Source: Sagittula sp. P11
Lineage (GTDB): Bacteria; Pseudomonadota; Alphaproteobacteria; Rhodobacterales; Rhodobacteraceae
Direction: 5' to 3'
DNA: 64,000 nucleotides
Assembly (NCBI RefSeq): GCF_002814095.1
Contig: NZ_CP021913.1
Location: forward strand, 620,001-684,000
The notes under the pieces were generated by a model. It did no database searches, had not been told where the DNA came from, and was given only the letters and a program-made list of their open reading frames with translations. This document shows positions 17,930-26,298 of the stretch, in pieces. The translations under genes and the position numbers were made by a program. Numbering within the stretch: position 1 is the stretch's first letter; each line of letters starts with the position of its first letter.

Positions 17930-18316
17930 ATGAGCTTGAAGGACTCGCTGAGAATCATGGTGGTCGACGACATGGCCACCAGCCGTGGGCTCATTACCCA
18001 GGCCTTGGACGACATCGGCATCAAGAATTACATCACCGAAAACGACGGGCGCAAGGCACTGGAACGCCTCGGCGCCAACCCGGTCCATCTGGTCCTGTCG
18101 GACTACAACATGCCCGGGCTCGACGGTCTGGGACTGCTCAAGGCGGTGCGCAGCTCTGCCGCCACGCAGAAGATCGGGTTCATTCTCGTGACCGGACGCC
18201 CCACGCCCGAGATCGTTGCACAGGCGAAACAGCTTGGCCTGAACAACATGATCAAGAAGCCTTTCACCTCGGACACCATGAAGCAGTGCATCGAAAGTGT
18301 CGTGGGACGGTTGTGA
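17930..18316 (+). CDS. cheY: Chemotaxis response regulator CheY (second copy)
   Basis: A 128-residue receiver protein distinct from the first. Asp13/Asp14 lie in VVDDMATSRG, the phospho-acceptor is Asp58 in LSDYNMPGLDG, Thr is in LVTGRP and Lys110 in MIKKPF. Two CheY proteins per operon are usual in alphaproteobacteria, one driving the motor and the other draining phosphate. SD AGGAGA precedes the ATG. Its stop overlaps the next start by one base (TGATG). Confidence 0.93.
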   Translation: MSLKDSLRIMVVDDMATSRGLITQALDDIGIKNYITENDGRKALERLGANPVHLVLSDYNMPGLDGLGLLKAVRSSAATQKIGFILVTGRPTPEIVAQAKQLGLNNMIKKPFTSDTMKQCIESVVGRL

Positions 18317-18672
18317 TGCGCATGGAGCCGCCCCCCTTGCCTCTCAGACTGGCGGCTGAACGCGTGTCGGCCGAGCTTGAAGCGCTGTATGACCGGCTCG
18401 AACGGCTGGAGTACGGGCTGGACATGGTGTTCATGCACACCACCGAAGCCCTCGACGGCCAGACGATCAGCATGCTTCAGGAACTGGACATGCTCCGGCA
18501 ATCGCTGGGCGCGCTTGCCGATTTCCTCGTGCATCTGGCGAGGGATACGAACGAGTGCGGTCTCGTCAACCCTGAAGAGGCGCTGAGGTCGGTGCCGCTC
18601 AGGGACATGGCGGTCAGGCTCGGCGGCAAGACGAAGGCCGAGCCGGTCAGCGGCCACGCGGAACTGTTCTGA
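18316..18672 (+). CDS. Uncharacterised coiled-coil protein in the chemotaxis operon
   Basis: A 118-residue soluble protein. Residues about 10-75 are strongly helical with heptad-like spacing (AERVSAELEALYDRLERLEYGLDM... TISMLQELDMLRQSLGALADFL), which suggests a dimeric coiled coil; the last third is less ordered. I recognise no family. It is locked into the che operon by a 1-bp overlap with cheY and lies before cheB, so a role in CheY handling, kinase localisation or array assembly is likely. Alphaproteobacteria usually lack CheZ; this could be a functional stand-in, which is conjecture. Confidence 0.75.
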   Translation: MRMEPPPLPLRLAAERVSAELEALYDRLERLEYGLDMVFMHTTEALDGQTISMLQELDMLRQSLGALADFLVHLARDTNECGLVNPEEALRSVPLRDMAVRLGGKTKAEPVSGHAELF

Positions 18673-18733
18673 GCGCCGCCGCCTACACGTAACGCCAGCG
18701 CCGGCCTCTCCGCCGGCTTGCAGAGGTCGAGGA

Positions 18734-19837
18734 ATGGTTACCCACAGCGTCATCGTTGCGACACCCGACGGACTTCAGCGCAACCGTCTGGCCCGGATCG
18801 TCGACACTGCGCCGGAGTTCGAAGTGATCGCCTGCACAAGCGATCTCATGAACACCTACAACGAGGTGGAAGAACGGCTGCCCAACGCCGTGCTGATCGC
18901 CGAAGTGCTTGCGAACCTGCCGGAGTTCGAGGTCATGCACGCGCTATTCTCGACTCTGGACATCCGCTGGCTGGTGATCACCGGGCGGGGCGCTGCCAGC
19001 GCGAACCTCGCGCGCGCGCACAAGCCGCGGCGCAGCAGTGCCGACCTGTTCTCGATCCCCATGGATTCACCGGCCGACACGGTCATCGAGCAGCTGAAAA
19101 GCCTGACGCGCACCGCGGCCTCCAGACGGCCCGCCGCCAAGAAGCCGGTCCATACCCCGCCGCCAGCGCCGCGCCCGACAGCTAGAACACCGCCCCCGGA
19201 ACTGCCGAGGCGGCCGCAGCCCGGCGTGCCCAGAGGACAGGGCAGTCCGCTGATCCTGATCGGCGCCAGCACGGGCGGCGTGGACGCATTGCTGAGCGTG
19301 CTGGACAGTTTCCCGTCCGATTGCCCGCCCACCCTGATCGTGCAGCACACCGGTTCAGGTTTCGGCGAAAGCTTGGTCAGCCTGCTGGACCGGCAATGTC
19401 GTGCCCGCGTCGAACTGGCGACAAGCAGCCGTCCGCTGCGGCCCGGTGTCATCACGGTCGGGGCCGGCGTCCGCAGGCACCTCGTCATCGAGGATGCAGC
19501 GGCCCGCACCTGCGGCCTGGGCGACGAGACCCCGGTCTCCGGCCATGTGCCGTCGGTCGACGCACTGTTTCATTCCGCGGTGCCGCTCGGGCCCTGCATT
19601 GCCGCGGCCCTGCTGACGGGCATGGGGCGGGACGGCGCGGTCGGGCTCAAGGCGTTGCGCGATGCGGGCGCGATGACCGTCGCGCAGGATCAGGCAACAG
19701 CGGTTGTCTACGGCATGCCGCGCGCCGCGGCAGAGCTGGACGCCGCGGTGCGTATCATGCCGCTCGACAAGATCGGACCGGCTTTGTTGCAGTATGCGGC
19801 AGGCACAAGACAGGAACGCAGGGAGGTCATGCGATGA
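18734..19837 (+). CDS. cheB: Chemotaxis methylesterase CheB with degenerate receiver domain
   Basis: A 367-residue CheB that removes methyl groups from, and deamidates, chemoreceptors. The C-terminal catalytic domain (about 172-360) has its triad: Ser179 in IGASTGG, His205 in VQHTGSG, Asp300 in GMGRDGAVGL. The N-terminal domain (1-120) keeps receiver length but reads VIVATPDG where the acidic pair should be and VLIAEVLANLPEF where the phospho-Asp should be, so it probably cannot be phosphorylated. A long Pro/Arg linker (130-170) joins them. SD GAGGTCGAGGA precedes the ATG. It ends overlapping cheD by 4 bases. Confidence 0.92.
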   Translation: MVTHSVIVATPDGLQRNRLARIVDTAPEFEVIACTSDLMNTYNEVEERLPNAVLIAEVLANLPEFEVMHALFSTLDIRWLVITGRGAASANLARAHKPRRSSADLFSIPMDSPADTVIEQLKSLTRTAASRRPAAKKPVHTPPPAPRPTARTPPPELPRRPQPGVPRGQGSPLILIGASTGGVDALLSVLDSFPSDCPPTLIVQHTGSGFGESLVSLLDRQCRARVELATSSRPLRPGVITVGAGVRRHLVIEDAAARTCGLGDETPVSGHVPSVDALFHSAVPLGPCIAAALLTGMGRDGAVGLKALRDAGAMTVAQDQATAVVYGMPRAAAELDAAVRIMPLDKIGPALLQYAAGTRQERREVMR

Positions 19838-20367
19838 TGGCGAAACCGGAGAAGCTGATCAACGTCATCCAGGGCGACTACGTGATATCGGAGGACTCCG
19901 ACGCGGTGCTGACGACGGTGCTCGGGTCCTGCATCGCGGTCTGTTTCGTTGATCCTGTCCGCAAGATCGGCGGCATGAACCACTTCCTCCTGCCCAGCCG
20001 GGAAGGGCTTGAGGGGGCGAACGTGCGCTACGGCGCCTACGCGATGGAGCTTCTGATCAACGGCCTTCTCAAACGCGGCGCGGACCGGTCGCGCCTTCAG
20101 GCGAAGATGTTCGGCGGAGCCAGCATGATGGGCAACTTGCGCGACATCGGCGCCTCCAACGCGGCCTTTGCCCGGAAGTTCCTCAAGGACGAGGACATAC
20201 CGATCACGGCAGAAAGCACAGGCGGCACCTCGGCGCGGCGGATCCGTTTCTGGCCGACGGACGGGCGGGTGCGCCAATTGCTGGTCAGCGCCGACGTGGA
20301 GCCGCTGCCGGTGGAGAAACCCGCACCGGTGCCGCGCCCGGTCAAGGACGACATAACGCTTTTCTGA
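19834..20367 (+). CDS. cheD: Chemoreceptor glutamine deamidase CheD
   Basis: A 177-residue CheD. The catalytic Cys33 lies in LGSCIAVCFVD and His50 in GGMNHFLLPS, followed by YGAYAMELLINGLLKRGADRSRLQAKMFGGA, the conserved family core. It deamidates receptor glutamines and, in other bacteria, partners CheC. The C-terminal 25 residues form a Pro-rich tail. Start: ATGATG overlapping the cheB stop. It is the last gene of the che operon. Confidence 0.93.
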   Translation: MMAKPEKLINVIQGDYVISEDSDAVLTTVLGSCIAVCFVDPVRKIGGMNHFLLPSREGLEGANVRYGAYAMELLINGLLKRGADRSRLQAKMFGGASMMGNLRDIGASNAAFARKFLKDEDIPITAESTGGTSARRIRFWPTDGRVRQLLVSADVEPLPVEKPAPVPRPVKDDITLF

Positions 20368-20533
20368 GAAGGGTGTGGGGCTGCAATGGCCGCATGTTCG
20401 TCCCCTGCGCGATCTGCTAGGCAGGCCCGGACGACGAAGCCCGGCCGGATCGCGGCATGGGGCGCGCGCGCCGGTTGCCTGAACGGCCCCCTCGGGTCGC
20501 GGCATCGGTGGCGCAGATCCGGAAGGCCAAACG

Positions 20534-22672
20534 ATGCAGGACAAACCCCTGCCCTATACCCGCGACCTGCTGCTGATCGGCGGCGGTCACACCCATGCAT
20601 TGGTGCTGCGCATGTGGGGCATGTCCGCTCTGCCCGGCGCCCGGGTGACGGTGATCAACCCGGAGCCCACCGCGCCCTATTCGGGCATGTTGCCGGGGCA
20701 TCTGGCGGGACACTACGACCGCCGCGCACTGGACATCGACCTCGTGCAACTGGGGCGGTTTGCCGGGGCACGGGTGATCGTCGGCCGGGTGACGGGCCTC
20801 GATACGGTCGCGCGGGTGGCCAAGCTGGAGGACGGGCGGCAGATCGCTTTCGACGTGGCCTCGGTCGACGTGGGCATCACGAGCGACATGCCGACCCTGC
20901 CCGGCTTCGCCGCCAACGCCGTACCGGCCAAGCCGCTCGGCCCCTTTGCCTCGGCCTGGGAGCGATACCTGGAGGGCAGCAGTCCCGCGAAAGTCGCGGT
21001 GGTCGGCGGCGGTGTCGCGGGCGCGGAGATCGCGCTGGCCATGGCGCATGCCCTCGTCGCTCGCGGGCGCAGCGCGGAAGTCCACCTTGTGGAGCGTGAC
21101 ACGGCGCTCTCCGCCCTGCCCCCGCGCAGTGCTGCCCGTCTGCGCGCGGCCTTCGCGGGCATGGGCGTGACGGTGCACGAAGGCGCCGACGTCAGCGCAG
21201 TGACCGAAGACGGCGTCATGATCGGCGACCGTCTGCTGGAAGCAGATTTTGTCTGTGGCGCCGCGGGCGCGCGCCCGCAGGCCTGGCTAGGCGAGACAGG
21301 GCTGGCCCTTCACGACGGTTTCGTCGCGGTGGGGCCAACTCTGGAGACCTCCGTCACCGGGATCTTCGCAACCGGGGATTGCGCCCACATGACCGCGTCG
21401 CCCCGGCCCAAGGCGGGCGTTTATGCCGTGCGGCAGGCGCCGGTGCTGCTGCACAACCTGCGCGCGCGGCTGTCCGTTCAGGACCGGCTGAAACGCTACC
21501 GCCCGCAGCGCGACTACCTGAAGCTGATCTCGCTGGGGGAGAAAGCGGCCCTTGGCGACCGCTTCGGGATGACCTTCCAGGGCAAGTGGGTCTGGCGGTG
21601 GAAAGACCATATCGACCGAACGTTCATGGACAAGTTCCGCGACCTGCCCGCCATGACGCAGCCGGCGCTGCCGCGCGACCATGCCGATGGTCTGGCCGAT
21701 CTGCTTGCAGGCAAACCGCTGTGCGGCGGCTGCGGCGCCAAGGTCGGACAGGAAGCGTTGATGGCCGCACTGGCCGAGACCGGCGGCACCGCCCTGCCCG
21801 GCGACGATGCGGCCGTCTTGACCATGGGCGCGGAACGCATGGTGCTGAGCACGGACCACCTGCGCGAGATGGTGCGCGATCCGGAGGTCATGACCCGCCT
21901 CGCCGCGCATCACGCCCTCGGCGACATCTGGGCGATGGGTGCCGAACCGCACAGCGCGACGGCCAACATCGTCCTGCCGCAGATGGCACCGCGCCTCGCG
22001 GGCCGCACCCTGCGCGAAGTCATGTCGGCGGCGCATGAGGTCATGGCCGAGGCCGGCGCGACCATCGTCGGCGGCCACACCTCGCAGGGGGCCGAAATGA
22101 CCATCGGCTTCACGATCCTCGGCCGCGCGCCCGGGACGCCGATCACGCTGGACGGTGCCCGCCCCGGCGACATCCTCGTGCTGACGAAGCCCATCGGCTC
22201 GGGTCTGATCATGGCGGCAGAGATGCAGGGGCTGGCCGACGGCGATTGGGTGGTCGGCGCGCTGCGGCAGATGACCCGGTCCCAAGGCGCAGCCTCCCGC
22301 CTCCTGCGCGTGGCGCATGCGATGACGGATGTCACGGGCTTCGGCCTTGCCGGGCACCTGCGCAACATCTGCCTGAACTCCGCCGTGGGGGCAGAGCTGC
22401 GGCTCGACGATGTGCCCCTTCTGAACGGCGCGTTGGAACTGGCGGAGACCGACCTGCGCGCCTCGCTCTTTACCGAGAACCGCGCGCTTCTGCCCGACGC
22501 GCCTGCCGGTCCGCGGGCCGATCTGCTGTTCGATCCGCAAACCGCCGGGGGCCTGTTGGCCGCCGTCCCCGAGGCGGAACGCGGCGTCCTCGCCCGGCTG
22601 CGCGAGGCCGGCTATCCCGTGGCCGAGATCGGGCGGATCACTGACCGCGTCGGTCAGATCTCGATCGTCTGA
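20534..22672 (+). CDS. selD: Selenide, water dikinase fused to an FAD/NAD(P)-dependent oxidoreductase
   Basis: A 712-residue fusion. Residues 1-375 are a pyridine-nucleotide-disulphide-type oxidoreductase resembling NADH dehydrogenase II: FAD motif LLLIGGGHTHALVL near the start, second Rossmann motif VAVVGGGVAGAEIALAMAHAL, and IFATGDCAHM. Residues 385-712 are SelD: Cys400 and Lys403 in CGGCGAKVG correspond to the catalytic Cys and Lys of E. coli SelD, then LPGDDAAVL, LSTDHLREM, GGHTSQGAEMTIGF and VTGFGLAGHL. The product is selenophosphate from selenide and ATP; the N-terminal part may supply reduced selenium. It is convergent with mnmH, their 3' ends overlapping by 19 bp. No selA/selB is visible. 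Confidence 0.92.
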   Translation: MQDKPLPYTRDLLLIGGGHTHALVLRMWGMSALPGARVTVINPEPTAPYSGMLPGHLAGHYDRRALDIDLVQLGRFAGARVIVGRVTGLDTVARVAKLEDGRQIAFDVASVDVGITSDMPTLPGFAANAVPAKPLGPFASAWERYLEGSSPAKVAVVGGGVAGAEIALAMAHALVARGRSAEVHLVERDTALSALPPRSAARLRAAFAGMGVTVHEGADVSAVTEDGVMIGDRLLEADFVCGAAGARPQAWLGETGLALHDGFVAVGPTLETSVTGIFATGDCAHMTASPRPKAGVYAVRQAPVLLHNLRARLSVQDRLKRYRPQRDYLKLISLGEKAALGDRFGMTFQGKWVWRWKDHIDRTFMDKFRDLPAMTQPALPRDHADGLADLLAGKPLCGGCGAKVGQEALMAALAETGGTALPGDDAAVLTMGAERMVLSTDHLREMVRDPEVMTRLAAHHALGDIWAMGAEPHSATANIVLPQMAPRLAGRTLREVMSAAHEVMAEAGATIVGGHTSQGAEMTIGFTILGRAPGTPITLDGARPGDILVLTKPIGSGLIMAAEMQGLADGDWVVGALRQMTRSQGAASRLLRVAHAMTDVTGFGLAGHLRNICLNSAVGAELRLDDVPLLNGALELAETDLRASLFTENRALLPDAPAGPRADLLFDPQTAGGLLAAVPEAERGVLARLREAGYPVAEIGRITDRVGQISIV

Positions 22673-23712
22673 AGCCGCTCCGCGATGCGATCCGCGAGGT
22701 CGTCCTGCGCCGCCTCTGTCAGCGCATCGGCGTGGAAGACCTCCAGCACGCGGGGCGTCAGCGCCGACATGGACTTGCGGTAGGCCGGGTCATAGTGGTC
22801 GGCGGCGAGCGAATGGCAAAGCGTTTCCAGCCGCCCTTCCCCCACGAGTTCCCCCCAGTGGTCGACCAGCGCGTGGCCCCGGTGGTAACGCAGGGGCGCG
22901 AGTTTCTCCATCAGCGCCGCACCGTCGGCCAGGATGTCGGCGTAGGCCTCCGCCAGGTAACGTGCGCGCACTTCCACCGGGATCTCGACCTCCAGCCACG
23001 GCGCGGCCTTCATCCCCTCCCACAGCGACGGCGGCAGGTTGATGTCGCCGATCTTGCTGCTTTCGGCCTCGACGATCACCGGGCGGTCCGGCGACAGCTC
23101 CAGGAGCCGCTGCGCCAGCTCCGTCTCGAACGCCTTCTGGCTGGGCTGTCCGTCGGCCATGCCGCCCAGAAGCGAGCCGCGGTGGTTGGCCAGCCCCTCG
23201 AGGTCGAGCACCTGCACCCCGCGCCGCCCCAGCCGGTGCAGGAGTTCGGTCTTGGCGCTGCCGGTGTAGCCGCCGAGCTGGATGAACCGATGCGGCAGGG
23301 TGTTGTCGTAAAGGTATCCGCTCACCAGCCGGCGGAAGGTTCGGTAGCCGCCGTCGATCAGCCCGGGCCGCCAGCCGATCTCGCCCAGCATCCATGCGAA
23401 ACTGCCCGAGCGCTGCCCGCCACGCCAGCAATAGACCAGCGGCCGCCAGTTGCCCTCGTGGTGCGACAGCGAGGTGCGCAGATGGCGGGCGGCGTTCTCG
23501 AACACCAGCGCGGCGCCGATCTTGCGGGCCTTGAAGGGGCTCTCCTGCTTGTACATCGTGCCGACGCGCGCCCGCTCCTCATTGTCGAGGACCGGCAGGT
23601 TGATGGCGCCGGGCACGTGGTCCTCGGCAAATTCCGCCGGGCTGCGCACATCGATGACCGTGTCGAAGCCGTGATCCAGCAGCTCGGGAAGCGTTTTCGG
23701 AGAGAGTTTCAT
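22654..23712 (-). CDS. mnmH: tRNA 2-selenouridine synthase
   Basis: A 352-residue MnmH (SelU/YbbB) that converts 2-thiouridine-34 of tRNAs for Lys, Glu and Gln to 2-selenouridine using selenophosphate. The N-terminal rhodanese domain has catalytic Cys95 in VYCWRGGQRSGS, and the P-loop domain has GGYTGSAKTELL (residues 147-158). Both match the family, as does length. The adjacent selD supplies its substrate; with no selenocysteine genes in view, this pair points to the selenouridine trait. The start ATG lies about 150 bp before the tRNA-Phe on the other strand. Confidence 0.93.
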   Translation of the reverse strand: MKLSPKTLPELLDHGFDTVIDVRSPAEFAEDHVPGAINLPVLDNEERARVGTMYKQESPFKARKIGAALVFENAARHLRTSLSHHEGNWRPLVYCWRGGQRSGSFAWMLGEIGWRPGLIDGGYRTFRRLVSGYLYDNTLPHRFIQLGGYTGSAKTELLHRLGRRGVQVLDLEGLANHRGSLLGGMADGQPSQKAFETELAQRLLELSPDRPVIVEAESSKIGDINLPPSLWEGMKAAPWLEVEIPVEVRARYLAEAYADILADGAALMEKLAPLRYHRGHALVDHWGELVGEGRLETLCHSLAADHYDPAYRKSMSALTPRVLEVFHADALTEAAQDDLADRIAERLQTIEI

Positions 23713-23865
23713 CCCCGCGATTTAGCCTTGCACGCGCCGCGAGGGAAGAGGCTGCTGCGTGTTGGAAAAAAGCGTCGATTTTCCGCTGGACACCGGTTTC
23801 GGCCTCGACTAAACCGCCTCCACCCGAAGGCGGTGCCCTCTGAGAGAGGACAGGCCTTGACCCGT

Positions 23866-23940
23866 GCCCGGGTAGCTCAGGGGTAGAGCAGTGGATTGAA
23901 AATCCTCGTGTCGGTGGTTCGATTCCGCCCCCGGGCACCA
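23866..23940 (+). tRNA. tRNA-Phe (anticodon GAA)
   Basis: A 75-base cloverleaf with acceptor stem GCCCGGG pairing CCCGGGC, D-arm TAGCTCAGGGGTAGAGCA, anticodon loop TTGAAAA with GAA at 23898-23900, T-arm GGTGGTTCGATTCCGCC, discriminator A and encoded CCA. The anticodon stem reads GTGGA/TCCTC and contains one T-T mismatch. The acceptor, T-arm and GAA anticodon are as in alphaproteobacterial tRNA-Phe. Confidence 0.96.
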
Positions 23941-24088
23941 TTTACTCAAACATCAGTGATGATTGGACCGCTTTCTGCGAGCGGCCGTTTTGATCGTCCG
24001 CCCGTTCAGACCGACATGGTCCAGAAGTACGTGGGTTTATTCCATACCCCCACTTGGCTTGCGGCCAATTGAAGAGGATCGGCGCACG

Positions 24089-24565
24089 TCACACGCCCGG
24101 CTTGGGCGGGGCTTTCGGGATGAAGAGGGCGCGGTCCGGTTTGATGTCCAGCAGCGGCGTGCCGTCGAGGCAGTCGAGGCCGCGCACGGTGAGGGTGCCG
24201 TGCTCGATCCGGTCGAGGCGGACGATGGATGTGCCGATGGGATTGGGCCGGACGGGAGAGCGGAGCGCGAAGGTGCCGAAGGTCGTGACGTCGGCGCGGG
24301 GCGACTGGGTGAGGAGGTCTCGCCTGGACCGGTCGAGCCAGTAGAGCACCTCAATCGTGGCGTAGGCCTCGAGTCCTGCGAGCGCCGGGTGCCAGGCCTC
24401 GTCCACGACGAGCGTGCATTCCGGCCCGTCCTCGCTGCCCTGCCGCGGACAGTCGCGCCGGTCGGTCCAGGGCGTCCGGATGCGGCCGATGAAGGTCAGC
24501 CGGGCGTCGGCTGCCGGGGCATCAGCGACCGTCGCTTCCCCTGCGCGGATGTCCTTGTCGGTCAT
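24089..24565 (-). CDS. trmO: tRNA (N6-threonylcarbamoyladenosine-N6)-methyltransferase TrmO family
   Basis: A 158-residue TrmO/TsaA (YaeB-like, UPF0066) protein that methylates t6A37 in some tRNAs with SAM. Family blocks visible: [19 protein letters not shown] near the start, [12 protein letters not shown] in the middle, and [19 protein letters not shown], the most conserved segment. It is the short form without the C-terminal domain of E. coli TrmO. The ATG (MTDKDI) has GGGGGAG upstream; a longer in-frame start adds only low-complexity residues. It lies between tRNA-Phe and cysG, on the same strand as cysG. Confidence 0.87.
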   Translation of the reverse strand: MTDKDIRAGEATVADAPAADARLTFIGRIRTPWTDRRDCPRQGSEDGPECTLVVDEAWHPALAGLEAYATIEVLYWLDRSRRDLLTQSPRADVTTFGTFALRSPVRPNPIGTSIVRLDRIEHGTLTVRGLDCLDGTPLLDIKPDRALFIPKAPPKPGV

Positions 24566-24646
24566 GCTCCCCCCTCCCCCTGGTGCCACATCGCCCGCTT
24601 CTCATGCTGGCGCGGGGCGCGGTGAAAGGCCAGAGCCGGAGAAGGG

Positions 24647-26035
24647 CTACTCTGCCGCGACGAGCGTGGCGGGATGCGACGCGGCCGCCATGGACTTCGG
24701 GTAGCGCACAAAAAGGATCGCCGGGCTGCGTACGCCTTCGGCGCGGATCGTGTCGGGCAGCGTGTCGAGCGTGCAGGCCACATGCCGCTCGGCCTTTGTG
24801 CTGACGGAGGCCACGATGTCCACCGGGCAGGCCCCGGGGGCACCGGCCTCCATGAGGTCGCGGCGCACCGCGCCGGCCTTCTCCACCGCCATGTAAAAGG
24901 CCACCGCCGTTCCCGGATGTGCAAGGCGCGCGCGCGCCGGATCGGCCTCGCCGGGTCGGCAGGTGCCGGTCGTGATGGCGAATGTGTCGATCTCTCCGCG
25001 CTCGGTCAGCGGTGTCTTCAGGCGGGCGGCGGCGGCAGAGGCGGCGGTGATGCCGGGGACGATCTCCACCTCGATGCCTGCGGCTTCGGCGGCGGCCAGT
25101 TCCTCTGCCGCGCGGCCGAAGACCGAAGGGTCGCCGGATTTCAGGCGGACGACGCGGCGCCCCTTACCGGCTTCGGCGACGATCAGCCGGTCGATGTGAT
25201 CCTGCGGCCAGGCGCAGGCGCCCACCTCCTTGCCGACGTAAACCCGGTCGGCGTCGCGGCGGGCAAGCTCCAGCACCTCCGGATCGACCAGGCGGTCGTA
25301 GAAGATGACGTCGGCCTGCTGCAACCTCTGGACCGCGCAAAGGGTCAGCAGGTCGCGCGCGCCCGGACCCGCGCCGACCAGCGCGATGTGCCCTTTGGCT
25401 TCGGGGGAGGTGCCTGCGTTCACGGCCTCCTTCAACAGGCGTGCGGCCTCGCGTTCCCGCCCGTCGAGGTGGGCGCGGAAGGGTTCGCCGTCGAAGGCCC
25501 ATTCCCAGAAGCCGCGGCGGCGTTGGGGGGCAACACGTTCGGCGACCGCGCCGCGCAGGCGGCCCGCCAGCGCCACGAAGGGCCCGAGGCGCGGCGGCAG
25601 CATGGTTTCGATGTCGGTCTTGATGCGGCGGCCCAGGACGGGGGCCGCGCCTTCGGTGCCGATGGCGACGACAACCGGGGCGCGGTCGACGATGGAGGGC
25701 GTGAAGGCATCGCACATCTCGGGCCGGTCGACGACGTTGACCACCGCCCCTGCCGCCCGCGCGAGGCAGGCCAGCGCAGCGTCATGCGCGGGGCAGCCGG
25801 TGGCGATGAAGGTCAGCGCCGCGCCGTCGAAAGTGCGTGCGTCCGGGGCGGCCTCATGGCGCACCCGGCCGGAAGCGATGAGGCCGTCCAGCTCCGGATC
25901 CCCGATGGGGCCGGTGACGACGATCTCGGCCTCTGTCTTCAGCACGAGCCGGCATTTGCGAGCCGCCTCCTCGCCGCCGCCGCAGATGACCACACGGCGT
26001 CCGTCCATGCGCAGGAACATCGGAAAATTCTTCAT
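24647..26035 (-). CDS. cysG: Siroheme synthase (trifunctional CysG)
   Basis: A 462-residue CysG that makes siroheme from uroporphyrinogen III for sulphite/nitrite reductase. The N-terminal precorrin-2 dehydrogenase/ferrochelatase half starts MKNFPMFLRMDGRRVVICGGGEEAARK (NAD-binding glycine motif) and includes VVNVVDRPEMCDAF. The C-terminal uroporphyrinogen methyltransferase half begins IALVGAGPGARDLLTL, with RLKSGDPSVFGRAAEE and VEIVPGITAASAAAA. Both halves have normal length. The ORF stays open for 30 further codons upstream, but family alignment starts at MKNFP, so the upstream part is treated as leader. Genes for sulphite reduction are not in the window. Confidence 0.92.
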   Translation of the reverse strand: MKNFPMFLRMDGRRVVICGGGEEAARKCRLVLKTEAEIVVTGPIGDPELDGLIASGRVRHEAAPDARTFDGAALTFIATGCPAHDAALACLARAAGAVVNVVDRPEMCDAFTPSIVDRAPVVVAIGTEGAAPVLGRRIKTDIETMLPPRLGPFVALAGRLRGAVAERVAPQRRRGFWEWAFDGEPFRAHLDGREREAARLLKEAVNAGTSPEAKGHIALVGAGPGARDLLTLCAVQRLQQADVIFYDRLVDPEVLELARRDADRVYVGKEVGACAWPQDHIDRLIVAEAGKGRRVVRLKSGDPSVFGRAAEELAAAEAAGIEVEIVPGITAASAAAARLKTPLTERGEIDTFAITTGTCRPGEADPARARLAHPGTAVAFYMAVEKAGAVRRDLMEAGAPGACPVDIVASVSTKAERHVACTLDTLPDTIRAEGVRSPAILFVRYPKSMAAASHPATLVAAE

Positions 26036-26040
26036 GTCCA

Positions 26041-26104
26041 GTCTCCAGACTTGTCTCCAGAACGCGAAAAAGGCCGCCGACACGGTCACGACCCATGTCG
26101 TGAC
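26041..26104 (-). promoter_or_regulatory. cysG leader with perfect hairpin and direct repeat
   Basis: Just upstream of cysG, GTCACGAC (26085-26092) pairs perfectly with GTCGTGAC (26097-26104) around a 4-base loop, and GTCTCCAG is repeated at 26041-26048 and 26053-26060. The reading frame of cysG is open across this region. It looks like a structured 5' leader or a regulator-binding site. No known riboswitch consensus was recognised. Confidence 0.4.
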
Positions 26105-26201
26105 GCATCGAGCAGCCTTGCTCATTTCACCCGTTTTCGGGAACAGCGACGCCGTTGCCGCTGATCGAAGCCTTAACGGCGGCCCGCGATTCGGCGCAAG
26201 C

Positions 26202-26228
26202 CAAACATGCCGCGCTGCCGCATGTTTG
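26202..26228. promoter_or_regulatory. Inverted repeat CAAACATGC/GCATGTTTG
   Basis: Perfect 9-bp arms (26202-26210 and 26220-26228) separated by 9 bases, about 70 bases after the TIM-barrel gene and about 165 bases before cysG on the minus strand. No T-run follows on either strand, so an operator for cysG or a weak terminator are both possible. Confidence 0.4.
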
Positions 26229-26298
26229 CCTTTGCAGCCGTTGAGACGCCCAAAACAGCGGCATTTAGTGTGCGACTGGCGCCACGAAGGGCAGCGGA

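Noticed and set aside
23866-23940. tRNA pseudogene because of the T-T mismatch in the anticodon stem.
   Set aside because: All other stems, loop and CCA are intact, and one mismatch is tolerated; to my knowledge this stem occurs in related Rhodobacterales.
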